From Gemmatimonadota bacterium (GTDB lineage Bacteria; GCA-2686955), in assembly GCA_002686955.1 (NCBI GenBank), contig NYZA01000054.1, positions 1 to 25,365 on the forward strand: a DNA stretch of 25,365 nucleotides, given 5' to 3'. The notes under the pieces were generated by a model that had not been told where the DNA came from, ran no database searches, and saw nothing but the letters and a program-made list of their open reading frames with translations. A program made the position numbers and the translations under genes. Shown one piece after another: positions 1 to 7,444 of the stretch. The stretch's first letter is position 1. The number at the start of each line of letters is the position of its first letter.

Positions 1-102
1 CCGGCACGTGCGAGGGTCGCAGGCTGTGATCGTAGGGGACGAAGAGAGGGACGATGAGGACCGGCCCGGCCGTCCCCCGCCGTCGCGAATCTGCGCGAAT
101 TC

Positions 103-106
103 GGAG
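103..106 (+). promoter_or_regulatory. Ribosome binding site for the 112-714 gene
   Basis: GGAG lies five bases before the ATG at 112. The frame upstream is open only back to a TGA at 55-57 and holds no ATG, GTG or TTG between that stop and 112, so this site fixes the start. Confidence 0.55.
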
Positions 107-111
107 CCGAG

Positions 112-714
112 ATGCTCGATGAGCGGCTCTTCGGCAGCGATGAGGTGGCGACATATATTCAGGCCGCTCTGGCCTCGCCGTTTCGGGGCGATCCCCAGCT
201 TCATCGAGATCTGGCGCTCGTTCTCAAGCAAGAACCGCCGTGGCTTCCCCGGGCCCGGGCGGCCGCGCCCCATATGCCTGCATGGCGAAAACCGTTCGCC
301 CGCGCGCTCACACACGCGCTTGCCAGTCGTTCCGCCCGGGAGAGCGCGGAATTGAGCCGGTGCTTGATCGATCTCGGCTCGGAGCGCCTGCGCGGGGTCG
401 GCTTTTCGTACGATCCCGAGATCCACGAACCGGATGAGCTCGCCGCTGAAGGGGGGAAGGAAACCGCGCTTGCGTTGGCGAGCTTCTACGAGTTCGAAGG
501 CGTTGCTTTCCGCAGAATCGCCGAGGCGATCCGCCACCACAAGGCTCTCTGCGATGAGGTGACGGGTGTGCCGGTCGCCCAGGAGCGGGAGTTTCGGGCA
601 AGCGACATCGTGGCTCGGCTGGTGGTGAGCTTGCACGCCTATCACAGGGGAGTTCTGGCGCGAAGAGATGATCCCGCCATCGCATCCCGGATGGCGCAGC
701 TCACTCGGCCCTGA
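112..714 (+). CDS. Hypothetical protein, 200 aa, family not recognised
   Basis: I do not recognise this protein. It is 200 residues, soluble in appearance, with no signal peptide or membrane segment. It is probably mostly helical: several Ala/Leu/Arg-rich stretches are broken by a charged middle section. The two cysteines (near residues 83 and 145) form no metal motif. The start is supported by a GGAG site five bases upstream and by the absence of any earlier start codon in the frame. Base composition matches the neighbours and the frame is uninterrupted, which favours a real gene. It converges with the minus-strand prenyl-synthase-like gene that ends at 760, with a 45-bp gap in which I see no convincing terminator. 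Its promoter would lie at or before the window edge. Function unknown. Confidence 0.6.
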   Translation: MLDERLFGSDEVATYIQAALASPFRGDPQLHRDLALVLKQEPPWLPRARAAAPHMPAWRKPFARALTHALASRSARESAELSRCLIDLGSERLRGVGFSYDPEIHEPDELAAEGGKETALALASFYEFEGVAFRRIAEAIRHHKALCDEVTGVPVAQEREFRASDIVARLVVSLHAYHRGVLARRDDPAIASRMAQLTRP

Positions 715-759
715 AAGCGTTCGCGGGAATCGCTTGCCCTTCTCTGGCCCGAAACTGAG

Positions 760-1701
760 CTACAACGCCTTCTTTCGCTCCGCACGCGACACAAGCACCG
801 ATCGCGCCACGAAACCGACGAGCGGAATGGTCTGATCCGTGAAGCGCGCCAGGTAGAGCGCAAAACCCGGAATCGCCCGCGCTCCGTAGACGCAGCGGTC
901 GAATGCCTGGAGCACGATTCCGTAGGCGAAGCCGGTCCTGCGGTCGATCTCTAGTTTCTCCAGGGCCGATCGGGCTCTGGCACGGTGAATCCGGTACTCA
1001 GATTGGAGCTCGGCGCGAATCGCGCGCCGAGCGGTGACGCTTCGAGCCTGCCCCGGTTCGATTCCCAGCCGATCACACGACTCGCGCGAAATCGGCACGA
1101 TCCCCGCCTCCAGATCCTCTTCGAGATCGACGAATACATCGGCGTAGCGGGTCACCTGGCCGAAGCTCTCACCGAAATCGCGCACGAGATCCGGGGGATG
1201 TCCCTCGGCCTCGAAGAGCAGGCGACAGTGAAGCAACACGGGCAGGACAGCGTTGTACTCGATGATTCGCCCCAGAGCCTCTTCGGAGGGGGCGCCCTCG
1301 AGCTGGCTCTTTTCGTGCTCCGCGGCCGCGGTGATTCGGAAGAAGAGCTTCACGTGTTGCGGATCGGCGCCCTTCAGGAAACGGCCGAGCGCCTGCTCAC
1401 GCACATTCTCCGGTGCTCCGCCCTGGACGAGGCAGCGCAAGCGCTCCATCCCCCATTCGAGGGTTCGCGCAAACTCTTCGGGCGACGGTGCGAGATCGAG
1501 GAGATTGTCCGCCCAACGGATATAGGACCAGGCGCAAAGCCAGTGGAGCGCCGCCGCGGGATGGTGGCGACCGATCAGTCGATACCAGTGCCGCCACATG
1601 TCGGGATGCCCCGAGGGGTGATCACCGAAGCTCTCGATGCAATTGTCGATCAGCTCGGCGTCGCTGACCGGCTCCGGCAGAGGCGGCGCGGCGGTTGTCA
1701 A
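760..1701 (-). CDS. Squalene/phytoene synthase family protein
   Basis: This 313-aa protein has the layout of head-to-head prenyl synthases (squalene, dehydrosqualene or phytoene synthase), which condense two prenyl diphosphates. Both aspartate-rich, Mg-diphosphate-binding DxxxD motifs are visible: D65-D69 in a WADNLLD context, and D188-D192 in the order Q-x-T-R-x-x-D-V-x-x-D, followed by the usual acidic run and a GIVPIS stretch matching the family's GRIYLP region. Length fits the family (about 280-350 aa), and there is no membrane segment until weak hydrophobicity near the C terminus. It starts with TTG at 1699-1701, sharing a TTGA overlap with the stop of sppA, so it is probably translated by coupling. 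No other isoprenoid, carotenoid or hopanoid gene is nearby, so the product cannot be named. Enzymatic activity is inferred from the two intact motifs. Confidence 0.8.
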   Translation of the reverse strand: MTTAAPPLPEPVSDAELIDNCIESFGDHPSGHPDMWRHWYRLIGRHHPAAALHWLCAWSYIRWADNLLDLAPSPEEFARTLEWGMERLRCLVQGGAPENVREQALGRFLKGADPQHVKLFFRITAAAEHEKSQLEGAPSEEALGRIIEYNAVLPVLLHCRLLFEAEGHPPDLVRDFGESFGQVTRYADVFVDLEEDLEAGIVPISRESCDRLGIEPGQARSVTARRAIRAELQSEYRIHRARARSALEKLEIDRRTGFAYGIVLQAFDRCVYGARAIPGFALYLARFTDQTIPLVGFVARSVLVSRAERKKAL

Positions 1702-3446
1702 GGATCGATCTCGATCTCGTACGGCAGGAGGGCGAGCGCCTCACCGGGACGGATCGACTCGAGGACCCGACGGTGACGCGCCAGCGGCGAATCGTCGAGC
1801 AAGAACTCGAGCGGATCGGCCTCAATCGTCGCACCGAAGAGCTCGCCTGAGAGCAGACGTTCCAGGAGTGGCTTTTCCTCCGGCAGGATACGCAGATGGA
1901 CCAGCCGTTCGGGATCGACCCCGATCAGCTCCTTCGCTCGCTGAATTGCGTCGTGAAGTCCGCCGAGCCGATCGACGAGGCCAAGGCGCACGGCATCCTC
2001 CCCGGTCCACACACGCCCCTGAGCGACCGCATGGATGGTCTCCCAGTCGGCGTCGCGCGCGTCGGCAACCTTCTGCACGAACTTGTCGTAGAAGATCTCC
2101 ATGCCGTGCCGCACCAGCTCCCGCTCTTCGGCGGTCCAAGCCCTGGCCTCGGAATAGAGATCGGAGCGGCGGCCCCGCCTCAGCGTCTCGTGGCTGACCC
2201 CGATCTTCTCGTACAAGCCCGCCAAGTTGAACTTGCCACCGAGCACGCCGATCGAGCCGGTGATCGTTCCGGGGCTGACGAAGATCTCGTCGGCGGGGAC
2301 GGAGATGTAGTATCCACCCGACGCGGCCACCCCTCCCATCGAGACGACGACCGGTATCCGTTCCGAAGCCAGCATCACCTCTCGCCAGATCACGTCCGAG
2401 GCGATTCCGGAGCCACCCGGGCTGTCGATTCTGAGCACGAGCGCATCGATTTCGTCGTCCAGGCGGGCATCTCGGACCGCCTCGGCCATAGTCTTGGAAC
2501 CGATGCTCTCCTCGCGACGCACCGGGGAGGTCTCACTCTCGCCCGAGTGGATGCTTCCCACTCCGTAAATCAGAGCGATCGTCTCGTCGAGCGGATCGTC
2601 TTCGCCGGGGATTTCGGCCGAAACGTAGTCTTCGACGGAGACCAAGGGCAGATCGTCCTCGTCAACGCCCTCCAAGATCCCGAAGAGGGTGCTCCACTCA
2701 TCGCCATAGACCAGCAAATCGACCAGTCCGGCCTCGAGCGCTTCGTCCGCTTCGTACGGTCCCTCGTCGACGATCGCTTCGGCCTGCTCCACGGTCCATT
2801 CTCGGCCCTGGGCGATCCCCGCCAGCAGCTGTCCGTAGATCCCGTCGAGGATCGCGTTGATCGACTCCCTCGAAGGGTCGCTCATCTTCTCTTCGGTAAA
2901 GATCTCACCCGCGCTCTTGTATTTGCCGACGTTTTCGAATTCGGGCTCGACCCCGAGCTTCTCGAGAGTGCCCTTCACGAAGAGGGAGCTCGCGGCGATC
3001 CCGCGAAGTCCGACATGTCCGGTCGGGAGAAGCGCGACGCGATCGCAAGAGCTCGCAAGGTAGTAGCCTCCGTTGCCGTAGCTCTCGGCGTAGGCAACCA
3101 CCGGTCGCTCGTCGGAGCGCGCGATCTCGAGAGCCTCGCGCAGTTCTTGAATCTGGGCGAGATTCAGCCCGGCGTCCCCCAGGCGCAGAAGCACACCGGC
3201 GATCCGATCGTCGCCGGCAGCCCGTCGCAGCGCGAAGGAGGCCTCTCGGAGCGCCAGGCGCGGCCCATCGAATATCGGTATCGGAGCCGTGGTCTCCGAC
3301 TCACCGAGATCGCCATCGAGATCGAGCACGAGTATCGACCCCTCTTCGACCTCGATGCTGGAGTCGCCGGCCCAGAGGACCACCCCCAGCATCGCCGCCA
3401 TGAAGAAAACGCCAAAGAGAATCAGGACGACGATCCACTTCTTCAT
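1698..3446 (-). CDS. sppA: Signal peptide peptidase SppA, long (67K) type
   Basis: A 582-aa membrane-anchored serine protease that degrades cleaved signal peptides. An N-terminal anchor (about residues 4-26) is followed by two tandem Clp-like protease domains, as in the long E. coli type. The Ser/Lys dyad is visible and split between the halves as expected: Lys177 in the YKSA motif of the N-terminal half, and Ser376 in the AASGGYY motif of the C-terminal half. The second half also shows the RIDSPGG strand (about 339-345) and the GSIGV turn. Start ATG at 3446 has GGAG nine bases upstream. The 95-bp gap before it (3447-3541) separates it from the sigma-54 activator gene and should carry its promoter; I see only weak candidate boxes. 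Its TGA overlaps the TTG start of the next gene, so the two are probably co-transcribed. Confidence 0.93.
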   Translation of the reverse strand: MKKWIVVLILFGVFFMAAMLGVVLWAGDSSIEVEEGSILVLDLDGDLGESETTAPIPIFDGPRLALREASFALRRAAGDDRIAGVLLRLGDAGLNLAQIQELREALEIARSDERPVVAYAESYGNGGYYLASSCDRVALLPTGHVGLRGIAASSLFVKGTLEKLGVEPEFENVGKYKSAGEIFTEEKMSDPSRESINAILDGIYGQLLAGIAQGREWTVEQAEAIVDEGPYEADEALEAGLVDLLVYGDEWSTLFGILEGVDEDDLPLVSVEDYVSAEIPGEDDPLDETIALIYGVGSIHSGESETSPVRREESIGSKTMAEAVRDARLDDEIDALVLRIDSPGGSGIASDVIWREVMLASERIPVVVSMGGVAASGGYYISVPADEIFVSPGTITGSIGVLGGKFNLAGLYEKIGVSHETLRRGRRSDLYSEARAWTAEERELVRHGMEIFYDKFVQKVADARDADWETIHAVAQGRVWTGEDAVRLGLVDRLGGLHDAIQRAKELIGVDPERLVHLRILPEEKPLLERLLSGELFGATIEADPLEFLLDDSPLARHRRVLESIRPGEALALLPYEIEIDP

Positions 3447-3541
3447 GAGAGTCAGCTCCGGCGGTGTGTTGTGCCTGTTTTCGTGTTCGAGGATACGCAG
3501 TTTCGTGCGGGGAGCCTACACCTCGCCAGCGCCCGCATCGA

Positions 3542-4903
3542 TCACGATTTGCGAGACTCGAAGAGCTCCCAGAGCTCGTGTGCGCCCAGCTTGCGTTCAA
3601 GCGTTGGACGGCTGATTCCCAGAGCCTCGCAGAGCCTGCCCTTGTTGGTGCCGATGCGGCGAATGGCGTCCGCGATCGCCAGACGCTCCACCTCTTTCAG
3701 GGAGCACACCGGCCGCTTCGGGGTCGTCGATTCCACCATCCCTTCCGGAGCCGGGATCAGGGCTTCATCGAGCACCTCTCCGCTCGAAAGGGCAACGGCG
3801 CTGGTCAAGAGGTTCTCCAGCTCCCTCACATTGCCGCGCCACGGCAGCGCAACGAGGCGATCCATCACCCTCCTCGGAACGACGGTCACCCGCCTGCCCA
3901 GGTTTTGATTGGTCTTCCGCAACAGATGTTCGACCAGCATCGGGATGTCGCCGGACCGCTCGCGCAGCGGAGGCACCCGGAAAGAGACAACCTTCAAGCG
4001 ATAGTAGAGATCTTCTCTCAATTCGCCTTGTTTCAACATCGCGTCCACATCTCGATTCGTGGCTGCTATGACCCGTGCCCGCATCGGTCGAGGGGTGGCG
4101 CCACCGACGGGCACCACTTCGCGCTCCTGGAGCACACGCAGGAGCTTGGCCTGCAGCGTCAGCGAAAGCTCGCCGATCTCGTCGAGAAAGATCGTGCCTT
4201 TGCCCGCTGCTATGAACTTGCCTTCGGAGCTCGATACCGCCCCCGTAAACGCACCGCGCGCGTGGCCGAAGAGCTCCGATTCGAGCAGTGTCCCTACGAT
4301 GGCCGAGCAGTTGACGGCCACGAAGGGGGCGTCGGGATCGGAATGCTCGTGTATTGCCTGGGCGATCAGCTCTTTCCCGGTGCCGCTCTCGCCGAGAATC
4401 AACACCGTCGCGAGGGATTGAGACGCGAGTCCGATCTTCTTGTAGATCTCGCGCATTCCCCTCGAATCGCCGATCAGCCCTCGGGCCAAGTGGGGACCAC
4501 CCCGCATCGTCACGCTGTCGGACCGGTCTCTCGTTCGGATCGCCTCGAGGGCCTTGTCGATCGCGGCGCGGAGCTCTCCGATGTCGATCGGTTTCTGTAT
4601 GTAGTCGACCGCCCCCCTTTTCATCGCGTTGACCGTGGTCTCCATGTCGGAAAAAGCCGTCACCATGATCACCGCTACCCCGGGAATGCTCTTCTGCAGT
4701 ACCGGCAGCAGATCGAGGCCGGAATCGCCTCCCAGCCGGATGTCGAGGATCACGACATCGGGCCGGGACTCGTCGGCCATCGCCAGCGCCTGCTCGGCAT
4801 CGAAAGCCAGTGAAACGACGAAGCCCTCTTCCTCCAGGTAGAGCTCGAGGCTCTCCCGGATCGATCGGTCATCGTCGACGACCAAGACCTTGCCCCGCTT
4901 CAT
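3542..4903 (-). CDS. NtrC-family sigma-54-dependent response regulator
   Basis: A 453-aa transcription activator. The receiver domain (1-120) has the acidic pocket VDDD, phospho-acceptor Asp54 and Lys104. The central AAA+ domain (about 143-375) has Walker A GESGTGKE (171-178), the GAFTGA loop that contacts sigma-54 (217-222), and Walker B GTIFLDE (236-242). A Fis-type helix-turn-helix lies at the C terminus (about 415-445, NKGRLCEALGISRPTLERKL). All key residues are intact, so it should respond to phosphorylation and open sigma-54 promoters. I place the start at the ATG of 4901-4903, which gives an ATGA overlap with the kinase stop; the longer open frame to 5119 is antisense-free extension inside the kinase gene and lacks domain content. 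The overlapping kinase is its likely partner. Its target is unknown; a sigma-54-like promoter lies just upstream of this operon, on the other strand. Confidence 0.93.
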   Translation of the reverse strand: MKRGKVLVVDDDRSIRESLELYLEEEGFVVSLAFDAEQALAMADESRPDVVILDIRLGGDSGLDLLPVLQKSIPGVAVIMVTAFSDMETTVNAMKRGAVDYIQKPIDIGELRAAIDKALEAIRTRDRSDSVTMRGGPHLARGLIGDSRGMREIYKKIGLASQSLATVLILGESGTGKELIAQAIHEHSDPDAPFVAVNCSAIVGTLLESELFGHARGAFTGAVSSSEGKFIAAGKGTIFLDEIGELSLTLQAKLLRVLQEREVVPVGGATPRPMRARVIAATNRDVDAMLKQGELREDLYYRLKVVSFRVPPLRERSGDIPMLVEHLLRKTNQNLGRRVTVVPRRVMDRLVALPWRGNVRELENLLTSAVALSSGEVLDEALIPAPEGMVESTTPKRPVCSLKEVERLAIADAIRRIGTNKGRLCEALGISRPTLERKLGAHELWELFESRKS

Positions 4904-6867
4904 GCCGCTTCCTCTCCCACCGGTAGGACGATCGACATCTCCGTGCCCTTGCCCGGCTCGCTCGCCACCTCGAGCCGGCCGCGGTGGGCTTCCACGATCT
5001 TCCAAGCGATCGCCAATCCGAGGCCGGTCCCTTTGGCCCGAGTGGTGAAGAAGGGGGCGAAGATATGCTTCCGTGTGCGCTCGTCCATCCCCGAGCCCGA
5101 GTCTCTCACACGAATCCACGCGTGGGTCTCGCCATCACCTCCCACGGCGACAACGAGGGTGCGAACGGGCGACTCGGCCATGGCATCGAACGAGTTCAGG
5201 AAAAGATTGAGCAACACCCGCCGCATCCGCTCGGGATCCACGGAGGCGATGGTGGGTCCCTCTTCGAACACCTCCACATCGACTCCCCGCTCCCGAGCAA
5301 CGTCGCTCACTACCGAGGCGGTCTCTTTCGCCAAGTCGAGCAGAGAGATTTCCTTGCGGTCGACGTGAGCAGCCCGCGAAAAATCGAGCATCTCGCTCAG
5401 CAGGCCCTCGAGCCGGCCGATCTCGCGCTCGGCGATCTCCAGGCGGCGGGCGTCGTTGCTCTCGAGTCTCAGGCGGCGGCCCAAGATCTGAAGGCTCATC
5501 TTGATCGAAGAGAGTGGGTTGCGAATCTCATGGGCGATCGACGTCGCCATTTGGCCGAGGCTCGCCATCCTCTCCGATTCCTCGAGCTGGCGCTCGAGTC
5601 GCCGTCTGCTGGTCACCCGTTTTGTGTACTCCACCACCCCCACGGTTTCGTCCGCTGCATCCTGGATCGGGTAGGTGTGGTGTTCGTAGATCTCGCCGGT
5701 GCGGGGGTCGATCTGCTCCATCCATCCCGCCCTACCGCTCTTGAAGGTACCCAGCGCCGGGCATCCCTCGCAGGGGAGCTCCCGACCGAAGAGCATCTCG
5801 TGGCAGCGTTCGCCGATCATCTCCTCTCGAGTTCTGTCGGTCGCGTGGGCCAGGGCACGATTCGCCTCGCCGATCACCAGATCCCGGTCCTGAATCGAGA
5901 GCAGGTCGGAGATCCCCTGAAACACCCCTTCGAATCGGCGGCGAGCCCGGTCGATCGTCGAAGCCTGGGTCTCGAGGGAGGCCTCGCGGTCGCGAATCGC
6001 CATCGCCATCCGATTCACGGCCGAGGCCAGTATTCCGAGCTCGTCGCGCGAGCGAACCGCCAGTCGTTGCGCGTAATCCCCGCGTCCGATCGTCTCGATA
6101 ACGCCCGATAGCTCTCTCAGGGGCGCGAGGAAGGCTACGACCATGACCAGAAGTACCCCCCCGGCGGCGAAAGACATCGCCCAAAGTCCGCGGGCCAGGG
6201 CGTTGGCTTCGGAGTGCTGCGAGACACCGGTCGACATGCCGGCCTCGGCGAGGGAGTAGACCCTCTTCTGGTAGGCGTCCAGCTCTTCCAAGAAACGCCC
6301 GAGCTCCTCCGAGAAACGGTTGCGGGCATCGCGAAGCTCGGCGTAGCTGAGGGCGTCGTTCTCCATCGACGCCGCGCCCTTGCGCACGCAGAGGGTGCAG
6401 CCGGTCCGCAGTCGGGTGAACGACTGCTCGAGGGCGCGCAGCGTGTCTCGGTGCGCTGAGCTGGTGAACAGGCGCTCGCCCGCCTGAAATCGCTCCTTCG
6501 CGGTATCGAGCGTGGCGGCGAGCTCGTGCCCCAGATCGAGATAGGCGTCCATATGCTTCGGATCGCGCCCTCCGTCGAGGTACTCGAAGAAGGCCATCTT
6601 CTGCTGAACGTGGAGTCGCCTCATCTCTTGCACATCACCGTACAGGCCCAGATAGACATCGACCGCTACCTGGAAGTGCTCCTGCATTCGGTCCATGCGA
6701 TGCAAGGTCATCGATGAGACGATGCTGAGAATGCCGAGCAGTACCGCCACGCCCGCGATGATCCTCGTCGCGAGCGAGCGGTGGAAGGGCAACCGCGAAG
6801 CCGCCGGACCCGAAGCAGGGTCGCGCTCCCGCGTCGCGGGGTCCTCGTTTTTGGGTGGATGGTCCAA
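4900..6867 (-). CDS. Membrane sensor histidine kinase (HAMP-PAS-HisKA-HATPase)
   Basis: A 655-aa inner-membrane kinase. Membrane segments lie at about 33-54 and 226-247 and enclose a roughly 170-residue, probably helical periplasmic domain with a C157-T-L-C160 pair. A HAMP linker (about 248-300) is followed by a PAS domain (about 308-420) with three cysteines (C355, C366, C369, the last two as PCEGCP), a HisKA domain with phospho-acceptor His446 in AHEIRNP, and a HATPase domain with N, G1 (DSGSGMD) and G2 (GTGLGLA) boxes. The start is TTG at 6865-6867; no ATG precedes the first membrane segment, so the exact start is uncertain. Its TGA overlaps the ATG of the NtrC-type regulator, its probable substrate. 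The periplasmic Cys pair lacks a following His, so it is not a c-type heme site; redox or metal sensing is possible but unproven. Confidence 0.93.
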   Translation of the reverse strand: MDHPPKNEDPATRERDPASGPAASRLPFHRSLATRIIAGVAVLLGILSIVSSMTLHRMDRMQEHFQVAVDVYLGLYGDVQEMRRLHVQQKMAFFEYLDGGRDPKHMDAYLDLGHELAATLDTAKERFQAGERLFTSSAHRDTLRALEQSFTRLRTGCTLCVRKGAASMENDALSYAELRDARNRFSEELGRFLEELDAYQKRVYSLAEAGMSTGVSQHSEANALARGLWAMSFAAGGVLLVMVVAFLAPLRELSGVIETIGRGDYAQRLAVRSRDELGILASAVNRMAMAIRDREASLETQASTIDRARRRFEGVFQGISDLLSIQDRDLVIGEANRALAHATDRTREEMIGERCHEMLFGRELPCEGCPALGTFKSGRAGWMEQIDPRTGEIYEHHTYPIQDAADETVGVVEYTKRVTSRRRLERQLEESERMASLGQMATSIAHEIRNPLSSIKMSLQILGRRLRLESNDARRLEIAEREIGRLEGLLSEMLDFSRAAHVDRKEISLLDLAKETASVVSDVARERGVDVEVFEEGPTIASVDPERMRRVLLNLFLNSFDAMAESPVRTLVVAVGGDGETHAWIRVRDSGSGMDERTRKHIFAPFFTTRAKGTGLGLAIAWKIVEAHRGRLEVASEPGKGTEMSIVLPVGEEAA

Positions 6868-6875
6868 TTCGGACC
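6861..6875. repeat. Perfect dyad GGTCC-N5-GGACC across the kinase start codon
   Basis: GGTCC and GGACC arms flank a five-base spacer; the TTG start of the sensor kinase straddles loop and stem. It could be an operator or enhancer site: its centre is about 150 bp upstream of the expected start of the plus-strand sigma-54 promoter, within the usual range for NtrC-type activators. It could also act as an mRNA hairpin that limits access to the start codon. A 5-bp dyad is short, so chance is a real alternative. Confidence 0.35.
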
Positions 6876-6929
6876 GGCCTCGTTGGGTCGTAAAGGTGTG
6901 CGAAAGAATGACTTCCCGCTGTCGAGCCC

Positions 6930-6958
6930 ATCGTAGGATCGGGCGGTGCGGGCGTCAA
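6930..6958 (-). promoter_or_regulatory. Sigma-70-like promoter of the kinase/NtrC-type operon
   Basis: Reading the minus strand, TTGACG (6958-6953) and TACGAT (6935-6930) are separated by exactly 17 bases. They match the -35 consensus at 5 of 6 and the -10 consensus at 4 of 6. The expected transcript start is near 6923, which leaves a leader of about 56 bases before the TTG at 6867. It is the best housekeeping-type promoter I found in the window. Confidence 0.5.
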
Positions 6959-6992
6959 GAAAGCCCGGCACGGAGTGGACACTTTCGAATCC

Positions 6993-7008
6993 CGGCATGC
7001 GACTTGCC
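6993..7008 (+). promoter_or_regulatory. Sigma-54-like (-24/-12) promoter pointing into the gap
   Basis: CGGCATGCGACTTGCC matches the sigma-54 core TGGCACG-N4-TTGC at 9 of 11 fixed positions, with the invariant GG and GC at the correct spacing (10 bases between them). Transcription would begin near 7019 and run right, into DNA with no clear gene. The neighbouring divergent operon encodes a sigma-54 activator, which makes the location meaningful. By a rough uniform-base estimate, several 9-of-11 matches are expected by chance over both strands of the window, but only about 0.15 within this gap, so the call is suggestive and not firm. Confidence 0.4.
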
Positions 7009-7100
7009 TTAGCCATGGGGTGCATCGGCGGAATCCCCGGATCGGCCGAGCAAATACCGAGATGGGGTCCGGCCAAGCCCCTCTCGCACCCCACGAAGTT

Positions 7101-7173
7101 GGGGAATGGACCCGATCTCACCGCGAGCAACGAAGGTAAGAGAAGGCAAACCGACACCTAGGGTCCATTCCCC
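7101..7173. repeat. Perfect 13-bp inverted repeat, 47-base loop
   Basis: GGGGAATGGACCC (7101-7113) and its exact reverse complement (7161-7173) face each other over 47 bases. A perfect pairing of this length so close together is unlikely by chance in a gap of this size. The left arm can also take part in a smaller hairpin (CCCCA at 7089-7093 with TGGGG at 7100-7104), so the two structures exclude each other if transcribed. It could be an RNA stem or a protein-binding dyad; there is no T-run for a classical terminator. Confidence 0.6.
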
Positions 7174-7355
7174 CGTGGCGGGAACGCCCGCGAGCCGAGC
7201 GAGAGAGCCCCCGTCCACGGGAGGTTCGGCCGCGGTGCAAGCGGTGCCGGTCTACAACCCTCCCGGGCCGGTGCCGTCCCCTCCCCTCCCGCTCAAGGCC
7301 TTCTAGCGACGGGTCGATGCTCCGAGCAGGGGAATGGTGTTTCAGGGGTAATCGT

Positions 7356-7372
7356 GACGGAGAAGCTCCGTC
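7356..7372. terminator. 7-bp hairpin downstream of the hybrid kinase gene, possible terminator
   Basis: GACGGAG and CTCCGTC enclose a three-base loop, about 73 bases past the stop of the hybrid kinase gene on the minus strand. No T-run follows on either strand, so termination is only a possibility. Confidence 0.25.
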
Positions 7373-7444
7373 GATCCGTCCTCTCTCTCGCCGATAGAAC
7401 GATGCCCGGCATCGATCGGCTCGACGAGGTGCTGGCGTGCTGGA

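Larger units (their letters stand above)
7019..7372 (+). ncRNA. Candidate sigma-54-driven small RNA (hypothetical)
   Basis: If the promoter at 6993-7008 works, the transcript would start near 7019 and contain the 13-bp-stem structure (7101-7173). It could end near the 7-bp hairpin at 7356-7372, although no run of T follows that hairpin and the end is a guess. Known parallels are CrcZ (driven by CbrB) and Qrr RNAs (driven by LuxO), which are sigma-54-dependent small RNAs encoded beside their activators. I do not recognise the sequence as any known RNA family. Confidence 0.2.
6868..7444. other. 577-bp intergenic region with regulatory-looking structure, no convincing gene
   Basis: This is by far the longest gap in the window. 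It lies between two minus-strand operons: the kinase/NtrC-type operon starts at its left end and the hybrid kinase gene stops at its right end. It holds the sigma-70-like promoter (6930-6958), a plus-strand sigma-54-like promoter (6993-7008), a perfect 13-bp inverted repeat (7101-7113 with 7161-7173), a smaller hairpin (7089-7093 with 7100-7104) and a 7-bp hairpin (7356-7372). The nonamer GGGGAATGG occurs at 7101 and 7329 on the plus strand and at 7165 on the minus strand. Short plus-strand reading frames here have poor start signals and no recognisable content. Confidence 0.6.

Noticed and set aside
715-759. Terminator between the converging genes at 714 and 760
   Set aside because: Only a 5-bp AAGCG/CGCTT pairing with a long loop and no T-run was found.
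1896-3908. Plus-strand open frame of 670 codons opposite sppA
   Set aside because: Antisense shadow of sppA and the NtrC-type gene; no domains visible, whereas the opposite strand encodes well-conserved proteins.
4904-5119. Upstream extension of the NtrC-type regulator start
   Set aside because: The extra 72 residues are a shadow of the kinase gene's end, and the receiver domain begins naturally at the ATG of 4903 with the ATGA overlap.
6946-7161. Plus-strand 71-codon frame
   Set aside because: It begins before the sigma-54-like promoter, crosses it, has no ribosome site and no recognisable content.
7237-7250. Minus-strand GGCAC...TTGC as a second sigma-54 promoter
   Set aside because: The GG and GC elements are two bases too close (8 between them, not 10), and sigma-54 promoters tolerate little change in spacing.
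7106-7306. Plus-strand 66-codon Pro-rich frame downstream of the sigma-54-like site
   Set aside because: Its ATG lies inside the inverted-repeat arm with a G-run directly against it and no properly spaced ribosome site; the product resembles no family. It cannot be excluded as a small protein, but support is too weak to call.
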